Source of the DNA: Thuidium tamariscinum
Taxonomy: Eukaryota; Streptophyta; Bryopsida; Hypnales; Thuidiaceae
Length of the DNA stretch: 64,000 nt
Direction: 5' to 3'
Assembly: GCA_947034885.2 (NCBI GenBank)
Contig: OX344753.2
Location: 13,702,001 to 13,766,000 of the forward strand
The stretch's first letter is position 1. Each line of letters starts with the position of its first letter. Both the position numbers and the translations under genes were made by a program. The notes beneath the pieces were generated by a model that was given only the letters and a program-made list of their open reading frames with translations, was not told the DNA's origin and made no database searches. Positions 12,301 to 24,144 of the stretch are shown here, piece by piece.

Positions 12301-13327
12301 CCAGGTGTTGATTTGTTCAGCTGGGTGGCTGACTTCGTGAGTGTGAAAAGGGAGTGTCCATTCAGTAGGCTGCTAAGTTATAGATGCTAAAATTGCAGAG
12401 TTTTGTGCAATTGTGCAAAATATTCAATTGCAAATCCAGACCTGTTGTAGTCATGTAAGGAAACTAAGACTGCTGGTACATCTCATTTCAGGGAATTGGG
12501 AACTTTTGAATAGTTTCAATTTGGAGTAATTCCATCACTTTGGTGTGTTTTAGGACGTGCGGCCTGAACCCAAAATTTTTACCCCTCCTAGACAGATGAC
12601 CTAGAATTAGAGCTTTCTGAAGGTAAAATTAGTTAGCAACAGAGTGACGTCCTGGAGATTTCACGAAATTGACGTTCAATTTCATTGATCTCGCTCAATG
12701 TTCCTCAAGTGGAACGTACCGTCAGTTAATTACATTAGATTGGCGCAGTGTACCATCGAGAAACGAAAGGAATGAATGATTTAGGATTGCGGGAGGGGAC
12801 TTGGTGTACGTGGTAACTAAGGCCTGAATAAGCTCACCAGTTAAGCAATGCCTTACGGATGAAAATTATACAACTTGCGTAACTATGCAATCAAATAAAT
12901 GAACACAGAAAACACATCTAGCTCGGGTAAATCATGATGTGAAAATGGTGCCTGCTACATATATCGCCTAATTTTCAAAATAATAGCTAGTCTGATGTAA
13001 GTTTGAATTTGTGATCTCTGCGCGCAGCACGTCTTGCACGACTGGAATGACGAGAGTTGCGTGAAGATCTTGAAGAAGTGTTACGAGGCGTTGCCCGCCG
13101 ACGGCAGAGTGATAGCGGTGGACGTCGTGGTGCCTGAAGTCATCAACTTCGGAGGAACGCATCACGTGGCCCTGCTATTTGACGTCCACATGCTGGCCTG
13201 CACCGAGTCCGGGGCCCGGGAACGCACCGAAAATGACCACCGCAAGCTGGGCTTGGCTGCAGGGTTCAGGAAAGTCGAGATCACCTGCACAGTGGACTTC
13301 ATAGCTGTGACCGAGTTTCTCAAGTAA
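9379..13327 (+). CDS. OMT-B, COMT-like O-methyltransferase (3 exons)
   Basis: Predicted SAM-dependent O-methyltransferase of phenolic substrates. Exons 9379-10168, 10583-10650 and 13028-13327 give 385 aa. A second ATG at 9388 aligns with the OMT-C start and would give 382 aa. N-terminal dimerisation region about 25-110; SAM loop VDVGGGLG at 225-232; NFDQPHV about 249-255. The exon 1/2 joint gives IP-R-VEHVAGNMF. Exon 3 begins HVLHDW, with the presumed catalytic His at about 290, Asp at about 318 where COMT has Glu, and the second Glu at about 351 (GARERT). The HVLHDW start and the FDVHMLACTE stretch distinguish the B/C subtype from A/E and may reflect a different substrate pocket. Intron 2 is 2377 nt, swollen by at least three MITE insertions. 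Convergent partner of OMT-C in the inverted duplication. Confidence 0.87.
11086..11364 (+). mobile_element. ATGGYCAATTTCG-family MITE in OMT-B intron 2
   Basis: A 279-bp element with inverted ends ATGGCGGATTTCGTTAAAAT and the complement of ATGGCCAATTTCATTAACGG. It is flanked by AATT on both sides (11082-11085, 11365-11368). OMT-C intron 2 lacks it at the matching place (ATGTAATATTAATAAG read in gene orientation), which supports a recent insertion. The interior carries many copies of AAATCTA-type words and CAGACCGTGC / GCAGTCTGAA palindromic halves. Confidence 0.8.
11584..12163 (+). mobile_element. Two abutting MITEs of the same family in OMT-B intron 2
   Basis: Two further copies lie head to tail, with ends near 11584 (ATGGCAAATTTTGATAATAT), a junction near 11870-11890 and a right end near 12163 (CAAAATTCGCCAT). 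Each has GGCGGTATTCC-like subterminal sequence and the CAGACCGYRYGGTCTGAA palindromic motif; the best copy is at 12091-12110. OMT-C lacks this block between equivalent intron landmarks. The boundary between the two copies is approximate. Confidence 0.65.
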
Positions 13328-14399
13328 TCTGAAATCAAATGAATTGAAGCCCTTGCACTGGATGATCGATTGGTTTCGTTGAGCACCCACATGAATTATT
13401 GATGCGGAGCTTGAGAGATGTCCGTCAAGTACTCACTACTTCAGATTCATGCGGAGTTCCATTTCCACCACCCTAGCTGCAGGCCGGCTCCCTGCAAACT
13501 TTGGAATCTCTTACTCTTCTCACACTCACTCTGTTTGCACAGTTACTCAACCCTTTAGCTCTCCGATGTTCAAAATTTGGACGATGAACAGAGAGAGTTC
13601 AGGGGCATCATCGGGGAAAAACATGCAGTACGAGTGCAGTATTTATGATTGTCATCGATGTACTAATCAGCAAAGGCGATTATTGGGTCGACGGACCTTG
13701 ATAGAGGATTACAACTACTGTTAATGTTGTCACTTCCTTCTGCAATATTCTTTTGCTTAATACTTATGTATTACTTTGTATCAAACAGTTGCAATATGTT
13801 TTTAATATGTATGTACAGATCGTAGTTATTGATAGTATTGCAACACTTGTATTCTATTCTGTACAGTACTGTGGCAGTTTGAATAGTTGCAGTATTGCAA
13901 CTATAACAAGTTTTTCAGCATTGTATTTTATCTTAAGCTAATGCTGCGATAATAAGTTACTTTTCAGTAACGAGCAGTTATAAACATTGCATTGCATTCG
14001 GATTCGGATTGAGTTCGTATTGATGCAGTAAGTACTGTAAGTTGCAATGGGGGGAACTTTCCCAATGATTTTCTACCACAAACTTCTCATTCATCCAAAC
14101 CAATGTTCGCCCTTTTGTTTTTTTAGTTTGTGTGCAATGAATTTGATGAAATTGAAGATCATTCTAGAAATACAAGAAAAAATATGCAAAATTCAAGAGA
14201 GGATTCACACGCTACTAAAGAGGTTTATAGATATGTTTCAATGCACTTTTAGTGCACCAAAATTGTAATCTACAATTTCTCAAACTTTTACAAACTTTTA
14301 CAAACTAGGGTAAATGTCAATTTTTTTAAATTGACAATATTTGTAGAGTCAAAAAGTGTGGCATTTACCTTCACAAAATGCTTATTTCAAGCCACAAAC
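13328..14399 (+). other. OMT-B 3' flank, shared with OMT-C
   Basis: Noncoding, but conserved in the opposite arm (complement of about 24909-26512). It runs from the stop codon through the GTTCAAAATTTGGAC and GTATTTATGATTGTCAT landmarks to ACAAACTAAA. It includes 3' UTR sequence. The open frames here are not conserved in frame between arms. A duplicate gene fragment present in the right arm (about 25310-25862) is missing here. Confidence 0.6.
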
Positions 14400-14403
14400 T
14401 AAA

Positions 14404-15339
14404 GGGTGATTGCAAGAAACACTTGTCCTATTTTTTGTCCCCTTGGGCTTGTATAGGTGATTTTTTACTCATAACTTTTTCATCACTTGTCCATTTTACA
14501 CGAAAATTGAAATGAAGGTACATATAAAAGTTTTAGCCATAATTTGATTTTTCAAAAAAATTCAAAATTATTTTACTATTTTTAAATAGCCCCCAATTGG
14601 ATGTCTACCTTGGCCATTTTAGGTGGTTTTAGTCCTATTTTTTATACAAAAATGAAAATTTTAACCTCAAAATTGGCATTCAAGGACTTTTACTAAAGTT
14701 ACATAAGACCACGAAGAACTTTTCTAAAATTAGTAAAGTTTCCAGCTTTCACTTGTGCTCAAAGTAAACCACCTTTGCACACGTGTAGAGAACACAATTT
14801 ATTTTTCTCAAAGATGAAAACGGTTGAAGAAAAGCATCTTGAGGTAAGAAAAAATGTGTTATTTTATTTTATTTTTTTGAATTTTTTTACTATTTTTAAA
14901 AATCAAACATCAAAGTATCTATTTTCATTGTATTTTTCATTGTGCTTTTTTTGTGCATAACTTTTAGAGTTAAATTTTCTTAGGTCTGACTATTGAGAGA
15001 CACAATATTCTCATTGATCTTCAAATTATTCATATATGGTCAATTTCGTTAAAATGGCGATACTCTAATAAAATGGCACAAAATTCCGTTAAAATGGCAC
15101 ATTTTCATCCTCTATCAATAAGCCTGTATGTCAAAATGGCACACGGAATATGTCAAATTGGCACTGGAATATGTCAAAATGGCATTGGAATTTGTCAAAA
15201 TGGCACTTGGAATACCGCCATTTTAATGAAATTGACCATATATTTTATTTTATTTAGAAATATATATTTCAAAGGTCACAGGACTCATCAAAATAGGCCA
15301 TTTTGAAACAACAGTAGTAAGTGTTTCTTGCAATGACCC
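14404..15339 (+). mobile_element. GGGTGATTGC-family element E2 (936 bp, with nested MITE)
   Basis: Left end GGGTGATTGCAAGAAACACT; right end GTGTTTCTTGCAATGACCC; target duplication TAAA at 14400-14403 and 15340-15343. The right arm of the inverted duplication preserves the unfilled site (complement of 24905-24908, reading CAAACTAAAACAAG), with exactly one TAAA. Removing the nested 204-bp MITE and one 4-bp duplication leaves 728 bp, the normal size for this family. No coding capacity. Confidence 0.92.
15036..15239 (+). mobile_element. MITE nested in E2 (204 bp)
   Basis: The ends are ATGGTCAATTTCGTTAAAAT and its complement, and the flanks carry ATAT twice (15032-15035, 15240-15243). The interior is a short array of GTCAAAATGGCAC-like units (TGTCAAAATGGCACACGGAATA and variants, about 15127-15220). 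Same family as the intron MITEs, but with this different repetitive core. Confidence 0.85.
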
Positions 15340-15400
15340 TAAAACAAGATTATAGGAATACATTTTGGATTCACAACGTTCAACTATGCTAAAATAATGG

Positions 15401-17022
15401 AATGTTGCCAATTAAAAGAAATTGATGTTCATAAAATTTAGTTTTACAAAGCATTTGTATTGAAGAGCATCAAGCCTTGAAGTCAATTAATCACAAATTA
15501 TTAATGAAGGTTTCACTTCTCATTTCTATTAGTTGATGGGTAATTAATGTGTTCAATTTGTACATTTTTGATAGAGGGATATTTACTTTGAGCTAGTTGT
15601 GTACATTGTGTTTGAGGTCCAAAGTAAGTCCATTGAAGATGAGTTGGTTCTATTGTGGATAGATTGAGATGAGGATTCAAATAGACTCAAGTATATTTCA
15701 TATTTTGGTCAATTTTCAATGTGCCAAAATGTGACGTCTACTAAGTGCTAAAATTTAGGAATTTCAATGTGCTCATATGGGTTTGGATAAAGTCAAAGCA
15801 ATGGTTATTGAATGCACCATTAGAGAAAATGTGAGGCCTCAAGAAGGCTACTCTAGAGCCCTTAGAAGACCCCAAACTTCTACTTTTTTCCGCTTATCAA
15901 ATTCTTTTTCCCCTATTCTGGCTCACCTAGTCACCTTTTGTCAAATTGTCAGATGATTGTCAAGGGCTCCAAATCCAAGTTTATTGTATTCTAAGGCAAT
16001 TTTATTTTGAATCTTGAAAACTTGAAAATAGGATGCTATTTGAGCTCTAACTAAGTTGTGGAATATGAAGTAGATGTCAATGAAGTATGATTTCCAATTT
16101 GTCATCAAGAATTTATGTTGATCATGACAATGGACATGGAAGACTTTTTTCATTGGTAATTGGTGAGGTAAAAGGGTGAAGAGGCTACATTTATAGAGGA
16201 ATCCATTGTCCATCATGAATCTCAAAGAATATGGGATAATTTCAAGTTGAAAGCTTGGCTGCTCATAGTTATGTGAAAATGCAGAAAATGTACTAAAAAA
16301 CGAATTTCAAACCTCATTTAGGCATATTAGAACAACTTTTTCAGAAAAACTTAGAACTCTAAAAAGTTGGTGAATCAAACTAACTTTTATCTAAAAATTG
16401 GTTTGAGGTTTCAATACTCCACCTAAAAGTTATGAATAAAATTCAGAGAAGGTGTTTGAAAATGTCCCAAAATATGACCTTTCCAACCCCTCTTTGAAAT
16501 TTGTTCATAACTTTTGGGTGTAGTATCAAAACCTCAAACTGATTTTTGAAGATACATTCTCCAACTTTTGTAGTCCTAAGTTTATTAAAAAAATGATTTT
16601 CTACTATGCCTAAATGAGGTCTAAAATTTGTTCTTTAACACATTGTTTTGTATTTTTACTTAAATCTATGAGTGCCTTCATTTTTATAAAAAAAATTAAA
16701 AAGTTTTGAATATAGTACAATTATAATTGTAGAGAATTTGCTACTTGAGTAAATGATTTTTATTATTTTCTTTATGGACCCCCTTTAAAAATTTTGTCTA
16801 ATATGTACAATATTCTTGTAGGAACACTAATTTTTAGCATTGTGAAAATTCATAATTTATTCATATGTTGTCCAAATAATGTATTTTAGGGATTCTAGCT
16901 AGAACACTATATTGAGTATTGACTTCTACAAGATTCAACAAGAAATTGGCAATTTTTTAATAGGGACGATGTACAATTGTATATTCAAACACTTTTAGTT
17001 TTTTTTATACTTTATAGGACTT
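15401..17022. other. AT-rich spacer with foldback element
   Basis: No gene recognised. Within it, about 16285-16645 is a foldback: AACCTCATTTAGGCATA near 16311 reappears inverted near 16606 (TATGCCTAAATGAGGT), and CCTAAAAGTTATGAATAAA near 16422 pairs with TTCATAACTTTTGGG near 16505. The arms are about 150 bases around a short centre. Two related copies occur at about 22125-22940 and 38855-39175. Confidence 0.6.
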
Positions 17023-17026
17023 TATG

Positions 17027-19447
17027 GGTGATTGCAAGACAAGGTTGTCTTCCCGGGGAGGACACTTCCCATTTTTTAATAACCGACGTGCGGCGGAATA
17101 TAGGGTACATTTAAATAATCTTAGGTAAAATTTATAAGAAATTTACATATAAATTAGGAGACATTAAAAATGGCATGTCCTTTATAAGTAATATAGGGAA
17201 CCGGAAAATATGGTCCATTAGAATTTAGGTAGATATAAATTAGGGGCAAAAGAATGGGATCCTAGGAAAAAAAATTAGTAAGTTCAATTAATATTTATAA
17301 TACTAGTCAGATACAGCTCAAGATACAGGTACTATAGTGTATCTACAGCTCATCAGGTATTGTGGTATATCTACAGTTCATCTACGGCATATCTTTAAGT
17401 CATATCTAACTCCATTGATGTTTGCAATCTGGTTGGGAGTAGGAGTTCGTGCTATGAATGACCTCTCTGAAGTTTGGGTAGCACCATGTCATAGAACTTG
17501 ATTTTGTTTTTTCACATGTGATGGAGGGCATTAGAACGGCATATTTCTGATGTGGGTGAATGCAAGAAACACCTTTACTATTTGTTGCGTTTTACTACAG
17601 TACTCATGATTTTTTCTGGAATACTTTAAAATTAGAAAATTAATTTGAAAAAAATTTGAAAAATATGAACAATGTATAGACCTCTAATATGAAGGTTTTC
17701 ACCGAAGGAAATTGATAGAAAAATTCTCTAAGTAGGAGAATTTAAAAAGTGCCAAACCTCAAGAAAATACATACCTTCATGTTTTATTTCGGAAAAAATA
17801 GAAAAAATAAGTAAATATAAAAAATAAAAAGTGGCCATTTGCAACAACTCTATAGAGATGGTCATCGACCAAAAAAACCACCAAAATAATATTTTATATG
17901 TTTCAAAATTCAAGCAGAAAGAAGCTCACTTTGTAGACTTCCACACCACATAAAAATAACTTTTTTCAAAATCCCTCATGTGGAGTGATGTAAAACTACT
18001 AGAAGACCATCTCATCCAAATTTCATCTCAAAATAATTTAAAAAAAAAGGTACTCCTTAGTACTAAAAACCTCCAAATTGGCATTTGTGACATTTAATCG
18101 CTAGTACTATTTTAGTATTAAATTATTTTTGAAAATTATGAAAAAATTATGTAAAGTGTATGATAGTCATGAGTACCTTCTTTAGAAATCTTGAGTCATT
18201 TCGAGCAAAAATGCAAAAGTTATGGCCAAAAAACAGATCAGCACTTAGGTGGTGACGGGAAATAGTACAAGTGTTTCTTGCATTTACCCATGTAATTTTT
18301 TTATATGAGGCATATATTTGTGGTCATAGTTCACAGATGAACTTCATGTCGGGGTTTTTAAACACATTTTTGTCCCTAAAATCTCTTCAATACTTTTTCA
18401 ACCCTAATGTCTTGCTTTTCATGCATGTATTTGTATTGTATTTGTATTCATGCATTGTTATAACTTGAATCTTTTTTTCTATAAGGTATTTGTTAGTCAC
18501 TTGTATTCTCATTATTTTTTTTGTTAGTTTTTTTCCTTACAAAGAAAATAGCCTCTAATATATTCCTTTGGCCTACATATTATAAGTAATGATAGATATG
18601 ATAATATGGGTAATTTTTTGGCTTTATGTAATAATAGGGGTCCTTTAAATGCTTTCAAGGAGGTAAATAGCCCCCCAAAAAATACCCCACCGCCGCACGT
18701 GGGTCCCCCAAATACACAAGAAGTGTTCTCCCCGAGGCTATCTTTTTTGGCATAAAAATGGAAGTGACTTTCATACCATTGATTATAACTTTGGGGGCAT
18801 TAAGCCAATTTACTTGAAATTTTTGTTGAATATGTCCAACTTTATAGTAATAAGATTCTTTGTTTTTCAGAAATTTCCAAAAAATATTTTCCAATTAAAT
18901 TTTAATTTAGCTAATTTGTCACACTTTGCGATTTAGAAGTTTTTAGTACTATGGAGTATCTAGAATTAGTGATGTAGACTTAAATTAGTTATATGGTCTA
19001 TTCCTATACTAGAGAGTCATGTATCTACCAAAAAAAATAAAAGAAACATTATTTTATATCCTTTACATTCACAAAAATAGAAACCTCTTGTGTATGCAAT
19101 TTTGAACATTGAAGATGGTTTCAAAATCATTCTTTTGGTGAAATCTTATCATCATCAATCCCTCCTAGATTTCCAATTTTTTCTATTTTTTTCTATTTTT
19201 TTCTATTTTTTACAAATTAAAATGTAAAAGTATTAATTTTCATGAGATTTTGCATTTTTCTAGTTCACCTACTTAGAGAATTTTTATACACTTTTCCTTC
19301 TTAGGGTACCCTCTTCTTAAAGAAATATACATTAAATATGTTTTATATTTTTTTTAAAGTTTTTAAAAAAAAAAAATACTCCCAAAAAATAATGAGTATT
19401 ATGACAAAACAAGACAAAAAAATGTGAAGCCTTTCTTGCAATCACCC
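17027..19447 (+). mobile_element. GGGTGATTGC-family element E3, split by nested insertions
   Basis: The left end GGGTGATTGCAAGACAAGG at 17027 and right end CTTTCTTGCAATCACCC at 19447 are flanked by TTAT and TTAA (one mismatch). The body appears to be 17027-~17052 plus ~18736-19447. It is interrupted by an element with inverted ends at about 17053-17100 and 18680-18736, sharing GGGGAGRACACTTC and ACGTGCGGCGG words on opposite strands. That second element holds a complete family member at 17554-18289. The exact limits of the middle layer are uncertain. Confidence 0.55.
17554..18289 (-). mobile_element. GGGTGATTGC-family element E3a (736 bp)
   Basis: Ends are GGGTGAATGCAAGAAACACC and the complement of GGGTAAATGCAAGAAACACT. 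The target duplication ATGT is perfect (17550-17553, 18290-18293). The body is the reverse complement of E1 over its length (the CTCTAAGTAGGAGAA stretch near 17728 and TTATGGCCAAAAAA near 18221). Lies within other mobile sequence. Confidence 0.88.
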
Positions 19448-19756
19448 TTAAGAAAGTATTGTAGTGATGTTTTTGATGTCAATTCTCCATCCCAATTATT
19501 TGTAAATTAATCATAAATTATTTGTAAATCATACATGTATATGTAATTCATGATTTTTGTCAATCATAACAAACTTTTATTCAAGTGATGAAATTGGAAA
19601 ATATATTTTTCAAATATTCAAAAGTTAAGTGTTTCCAAATTGATTAAGCTAAGACTAATCATTTAAGATATTAGAAGCTTGATATGAATGATTTCTAAAT
19701 TTTGCTTACAATATTAATTTGGCTACCTGCGAAGTTATGTATTCTTATAGTCATTA

Positions 19757-19969
19757 GGAGGGACTGGAGGCCTCTACAAGGCCGTTTTAGGGTCTGTTTC
19801 CGAAATTGTGTTGGATCCTAAAATATGAGAAAAGTAAAAAAAAAAAAAAATTTGGTAACCTAACATGGTCTTGACCACGTTGGAATCATATGTTTTGTGG
19901 TTCCCACAGGAATTTTGATGTTCCCAAATTGTGGGAACCCATAGCCTTGTAGAGGCCTCCAATCCTTCC
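19757..19969. mobile_element. MITE with GGAGGGA-type ends (213 bp)
   Basis: The inverted ends match over about 26 bases. The left starts GGAGGGACTGGAGGCCTCTA; the right, complemented, starts GGAAGGATTGGAGGCCTCTA. The flanking bases are TTA on the left and TAA on the right, so the duplication is TA (Stowaway-like) or is part of a longer palindrome. A relative lies at 30740-31020. Confidence 0.75.
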
Positions 19970-20099
19970 TAATGAAAATTAAAATTCAGTCAATTAGATC
20001 ACATACACGGGGATATTTCCCCTCACAATTTGTTCTCCAGTTACACTTATCTCAATCCACAAAGTACTACTTAACTTAATTAATTCATAACTTGTACTA

Positions 20100-20858
20100 G
20101 GGTGATTACAAGAAACACTTGTCCTATTTTTTGTCCCCTTGACCTCCAATAGGTAGTTTTTTGCTCATAACTTTTGAATCATTTTCCCTATCAACTTGAA
20201 ATTTGGAATGAAGGTGCACACAAAAGTTCTATATGTTGTGTAATTTTTTCAATTTAAAAAAAATTAGTTTGATATTTTTAAATTGCCCTCAATTGGCTGT
20301 CTACCTTGGCCATTTTGGGGGGGTTTTAGTCCTATTTTTTACTCAAAAATCCGAATTTGAAGCCACAAATTGGACAAGTTGGAGTTCTACTAACATTTCA
20401 AGGATTGACGTTGAGTTTTTATAAAAAATAGTAAAATGCCTATTGTCCACATGGGGTCAAAGTGACCTTCCTTTGCACAAACTCTACGAAGAGGGAAAAA
20501 CTTTTTTAGAGGAATTTTTTCTTGCAATGTGTGTACAATTTTGTTTAGAAAAATGGATTTTCTTAAAATAAGTTTTTTATTTATTTTTAATTATTAAAAA
20601 TAAAAAGGTCCACAAACCCTTCTTTTGCTATTTTCTGCTCCCTATAGCCTATGAAGTACTTGTAGTAGTCCATAGTACTGCATAATACTATATAGTACTA
20701 CACTGACGGCCCAAATTTGCAAGTGCCCAAAATCGACAGTTGAGATTTGCAAGCACGCATCAGACGCGCAGTACTATCAGGATCATATAATATTGCCAGT
20801 GCTATGCCAAAAAACAACATTTTGAGCCAAAAATGTGAAGTGTTTCTTGCAATCACTC
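20100..20858 (+). mobile_element. GGGTGATTGC-family element E4 (759 bp)
   Basis: Left end GGGTGATTACAAGAAACACT, right end GTGTTTCTTGCAATCACTC, target duplication ACTA (20096-20099, 20859-20862). Belongs to the second subfamily: its left end continues GTCCCCTTGACCTCC, and near the right end is a run of AGTACT-rich words (about 20650-20705). Shares the body with E5 and E6. No open frame of note. Confidence 0.9.
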
Positions 20859-20862
20859 ACTA

Positions 20863-22124
20863 GCTAATTGCTAATTTGACAATTTTCTCCAAAAGTATAA
20901 ACAACTCTCAATTTGATAAGCTCACATATACAATTCAATTCACCAACAATTTACAAATTCAAATTCAATTTAATTAATCACAAGTTGATGGGATAACCTC
21001 ACACACACACTATACACCAAGCAATCAGATTTAATACAATTTGACAACACTCACTACCCCCATGAAGTTAAAACTCAAGAAGAATTACCACAAGACAATT
21101 TTACAAATATGTAACATATATTAATTAATTGCAATAAAAGTACAATTGACACTTGAACACTTGAAGGCTAAAAAAAACAAGAAAAAAAATCTATTAAATC
21201 TTTTGACATATAATCTCCAAAAAAAAAAAAGAATTGAAAACTTACAATTTTTCATTCTAAACTTTGAAACTATCTATCTAACCCTCTTCAAATCCTAGTC
21301 TAATAGCCCTTCTCATATCTTCACTTTTCATATCTTCTAGATGTCTTTGATACCAAGTACTTCGCTATTTGACATACTACAAAGAAAAATAGACTAATTT
21401 AATGTTCACCCTATTTACACAAGCAAAGTTGAATAGACAAAAAGTTTGAAAAATTTAAAGTCTACAAAGCTACATGAGTTTCTTGATTATTTCTTCAATA
21501 TTTTTGTTGAAATTCTAATTTATGGCTCTTACAAGTTTAACAAACAACAATCACTATAAAAGAAATGTAGTACAGGTCTCCAGGATGACAAGTTTATGAC
21601 AGAGAATTATCCAAAATGACAACAAGGCCTTATTCATGAAAATTAGAGAATCTACACATTTTGAAACTTCAACCCTATAACAGCTATAGTGATTTGTCGT
21701 TAAAGATGAGACTGTAACCTTTGGGCAATCAAAGATTTTTGTATATATTGATATATTAAAGTCTCAAATTATCAAATAGTCTTAAAATTGAATTGTTATA
21801 ATGGTTTATCTTCAAGTCAACAATAAAATTGAAACTACACTTCATCCAAATATAATGAAGAAGGCCTTCAATCATGTTTTTGCATTCTTATCTTGTAAAT
21901 GTGTGAGATCTTGTCAACCTTTTGCCAACTTGTTGTCAAATTCTTTTTCAATATTTCATCCTTCCTCATTTACAAGACAACAATTAACTATCTATGGATA
22001 ACACAAAGGGAAACAAGTGATTGTGAATATAGTTGATTTGCAAAAAATCCAAGGAATCCATTAAATATTCAATCAATATAATTTTGAACCATTTGCCATC
22101 AATATCTCACCTTAACTTGTCTAT
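20863..22124. other. AT-rich spacer, nothing recognised
   Basis: Very AT-rich sequence with short open frames only. The longest (66 codons near 21801-22001) has no recognisable motif and a base composition like the surroundings. No inverted ends or target duplications found. Confidence 0.4.
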
Positions 22125-22940
22125 GAAGAAGAGAAGCTCTCCATATAGATGGAGTGGTAAGAGGTAGAACAATCCATGTGGAATATATACTTTAGAAATT
22201 GTAGGAGCTCAATCTCTCATAGTTGAGTTTGAAATAAGAATTGTGTTAAAATTAGAATTTTAAACCTCATTTAGGCATAGTGGAATAACTTTTTGCAAGA
22301 AATTTTAAACTACAATTAGTTGAGAAATCAAGTTAAGCTTCATGTCCAAAAATTTGTTTGAGATTTCAAGCCTCAAATCAAAAGTTATAGGCAAATTTTA
22401 GAGGGGGGCTAAAAAGAATTTCTTTTTCACCTTTCCAAACATCTTCCCTGGAATTTGCCTATAACTTTTGATTTGAGGCTTGAAATCTCAAACGAATTTT
22501 TGAACATGAAACTTAACTTGATTTCTCAACTAATTGTAGTTCAAAGTTTTTTGCAAAAAGTTATTATGGTCAATTTTGTTAAAATGGCGGTATTCCGAGT
22601 GCCATTTTGACATATTCCATGTGCCACTTTGACAAATTTCAAATAGCCATTTGACATATTTCGTGTACCATTTTGACATAGAGGCCTAGAGGTAGAGGAA
22701 AAAAATGTGCCATTTTAATGGAATGTCATGCCATTTTATTGGAATACTGCCATTTTAATGAAATTGACCATTATTCTACTATGCCTTAATGAAGTTTCAA
22801 ACTCTAGTTTTAATACAATTCCTATTTTAAACTCAACTATGAGAGGTTGAGCTCTTACAACTTCTAAACTACATATCCCACATGGAATGTTCTACCTTCT
22901 ACCACCCCATGTGTATATATAGAGCTTCTTTTCTCTACTT
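22125..22940. repeat. Foldback element, arms about 300 bp
   Basis: The left arm (about 22125-22420) and right arm (about 22436-22940) are inverted copies. GAGAAGCTCTCCATATAGAT near 22132 pairs with ATATATAGAGCTTCTTTTC near 22915. CAAATCAAAAGTTATAGGCAA near 22375 pairs with TTGCCTATAACTTTTGATTTG near 22455. The right arm is interrupted by a 206-bp MITE (22566-22771). No coding sequence is seen. Confidence 0.8.
22566..22771 (+). mobile_element. ATGGTCAATTTTG-family MITE (206 bp)
   Basis: Ends ATGGTCAATTTTGTTAAAAT and its complement; duplication TATT (22562-22565, 22772-22775). Deleting it restores AGTTATTCTACTATGCC, which matches the opposite foldback arm (GGCATAGTGGAATAACT near 22271), so the insertion is verified by an internal empty site. 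The core carries degenerate GCCATTTTGACATA units. Confidence 0.9.
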
Positions 22941-24140
22941 TAATCGCAAAAAAATAAATGGTTCATAGAGCAAATCCAAATAGTAGATGAATTCTATATT
23001 TTCTTTATCTTTTTTGTTTAATGTTTTAAAGGTACGATTAAAAGCAAATTTGATGTTTTTGTCTTTCCCAAAAAAGGAGGACACTTATTATTGCTCATTA
23101 GTAGTCATACTAGCATGGCAATGGGCCCTTTCACAAAGGAGTATGTAAGGGAGTAGAAGTTGATAAAATTTCTATCAAAGTGACAAATAGGTGACATAAT
23201 TCTATCTTTAATCATTGGCCAAATCAATACATTCCCATTGACAAAGCAATTAACAAATTTCTGTCAATTTACTGTCAAATAGGATATACAAATCCTTATA
23301 GTTTATGACTTCATTGTCCAGATCAAGAAAAGTATAAAATCTTTCTTATAAGGTTTTGAATAATTGATAAGGATATAGATGAATGCAAAGTTGATTTGTC
23401 ATAGCTTTTTTGTGAAGACTAGTGAATTGGACCATAATGTTTTTGTAATGGAGTAGTGACTAGGGACGTTGAACAAATATATTTATAATTTTATATGGTC
23501 AATTTTGCAAAAATGATGCAATCTTGGAAACCAAAATTTGCCACATTCATCTTCATAAAGTTGTAAAACATAGGATTGTTAGGAATTTACCTTCCACATA
23601 CATCAAATCATGTGTTTGGCAAAAATAGTGCCAAAATAGTAGAATACCACCATTTTAACAAAATTGAATATGATTATTAATGTATTTTGTATGTCACAAA
23701 GTTGGAGATTCATGGTACATTTCACAAAAGTTGAGCATTCAATCTAAAGTAGTATGATTAGCATCTCAATAGTTGGAGTTTACGGATACTATAGATTGTA
23801 GAGTAATGAAGCCTAAAGTACTTGGACCATTCAATGTACCAATGGTAGCCACACATGAATTGATACACAACAAATACACCAAAAAGCAAGCTTTTATAGT
23901 AAAATAAATCATTTAAAAAAAAAATTTATATGATAATAAAAAATCTTTTTTATAATTCATAGTACTAAATTATAAAAAAGACTATCATATTTCAAAGTTA
24001 ACAAAGTAATCTTAATACCTTGTAGTATTGTTGATGTCCCCGGTGCCATATGAATGGATGAATGGATGATTACTAATGAAGTTTTACATTCAAACTAGCC
24101 TATTTATTTCAAATTGATAGTTTGTTCATAGTCTTCATGC
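22941..24140. other. AT-rich spacer with one degenerate MITE
   Basis: A decayed member of the ATGGTCAATTTTG family lies at about 23495-23677 (left ATGGTCAATTTTGCAAAAAT, right ACCATTTTAACAAAATTGAAT) without a clear target duplication. Otherwise no gene or structure is recognised. Confidence 0.5.
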
Positions 24141-24144
24141 ATAG

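Larger units (their letters stand above)
5998..15400 (+). repeat. Left arm of ~9 kb inverted duplication (contains OMT-B)
   Basis: Read on the plus strand, this interval matches the reverse complement of about 24870-34703 throughout. It covers the outer flank (for example ACACCAAGTGGGATCATATC near 6110 against GATATATCCCACTTGGTGTT near 34560), the whole OMT gene, and the 3' flank (GGGGGGAACTTTCCCAATGA near 14048 against the complementary stretch near 25250). The arms are clearly diverged by substitutions and by several insertions unique to one side, so this is not an assembly echo of one sequence. The inner limit is near 15395 and the outer limit near 5998. Confidence 0.85.

Noticed and set aside
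13449..13724. 91-codon frame after OMT-B, with partial frames at the mirrored place after OMT-C
   Set aside because: The DNA is conserved between arms, but the frame is not kept. Best read as 3' UTR/flank.
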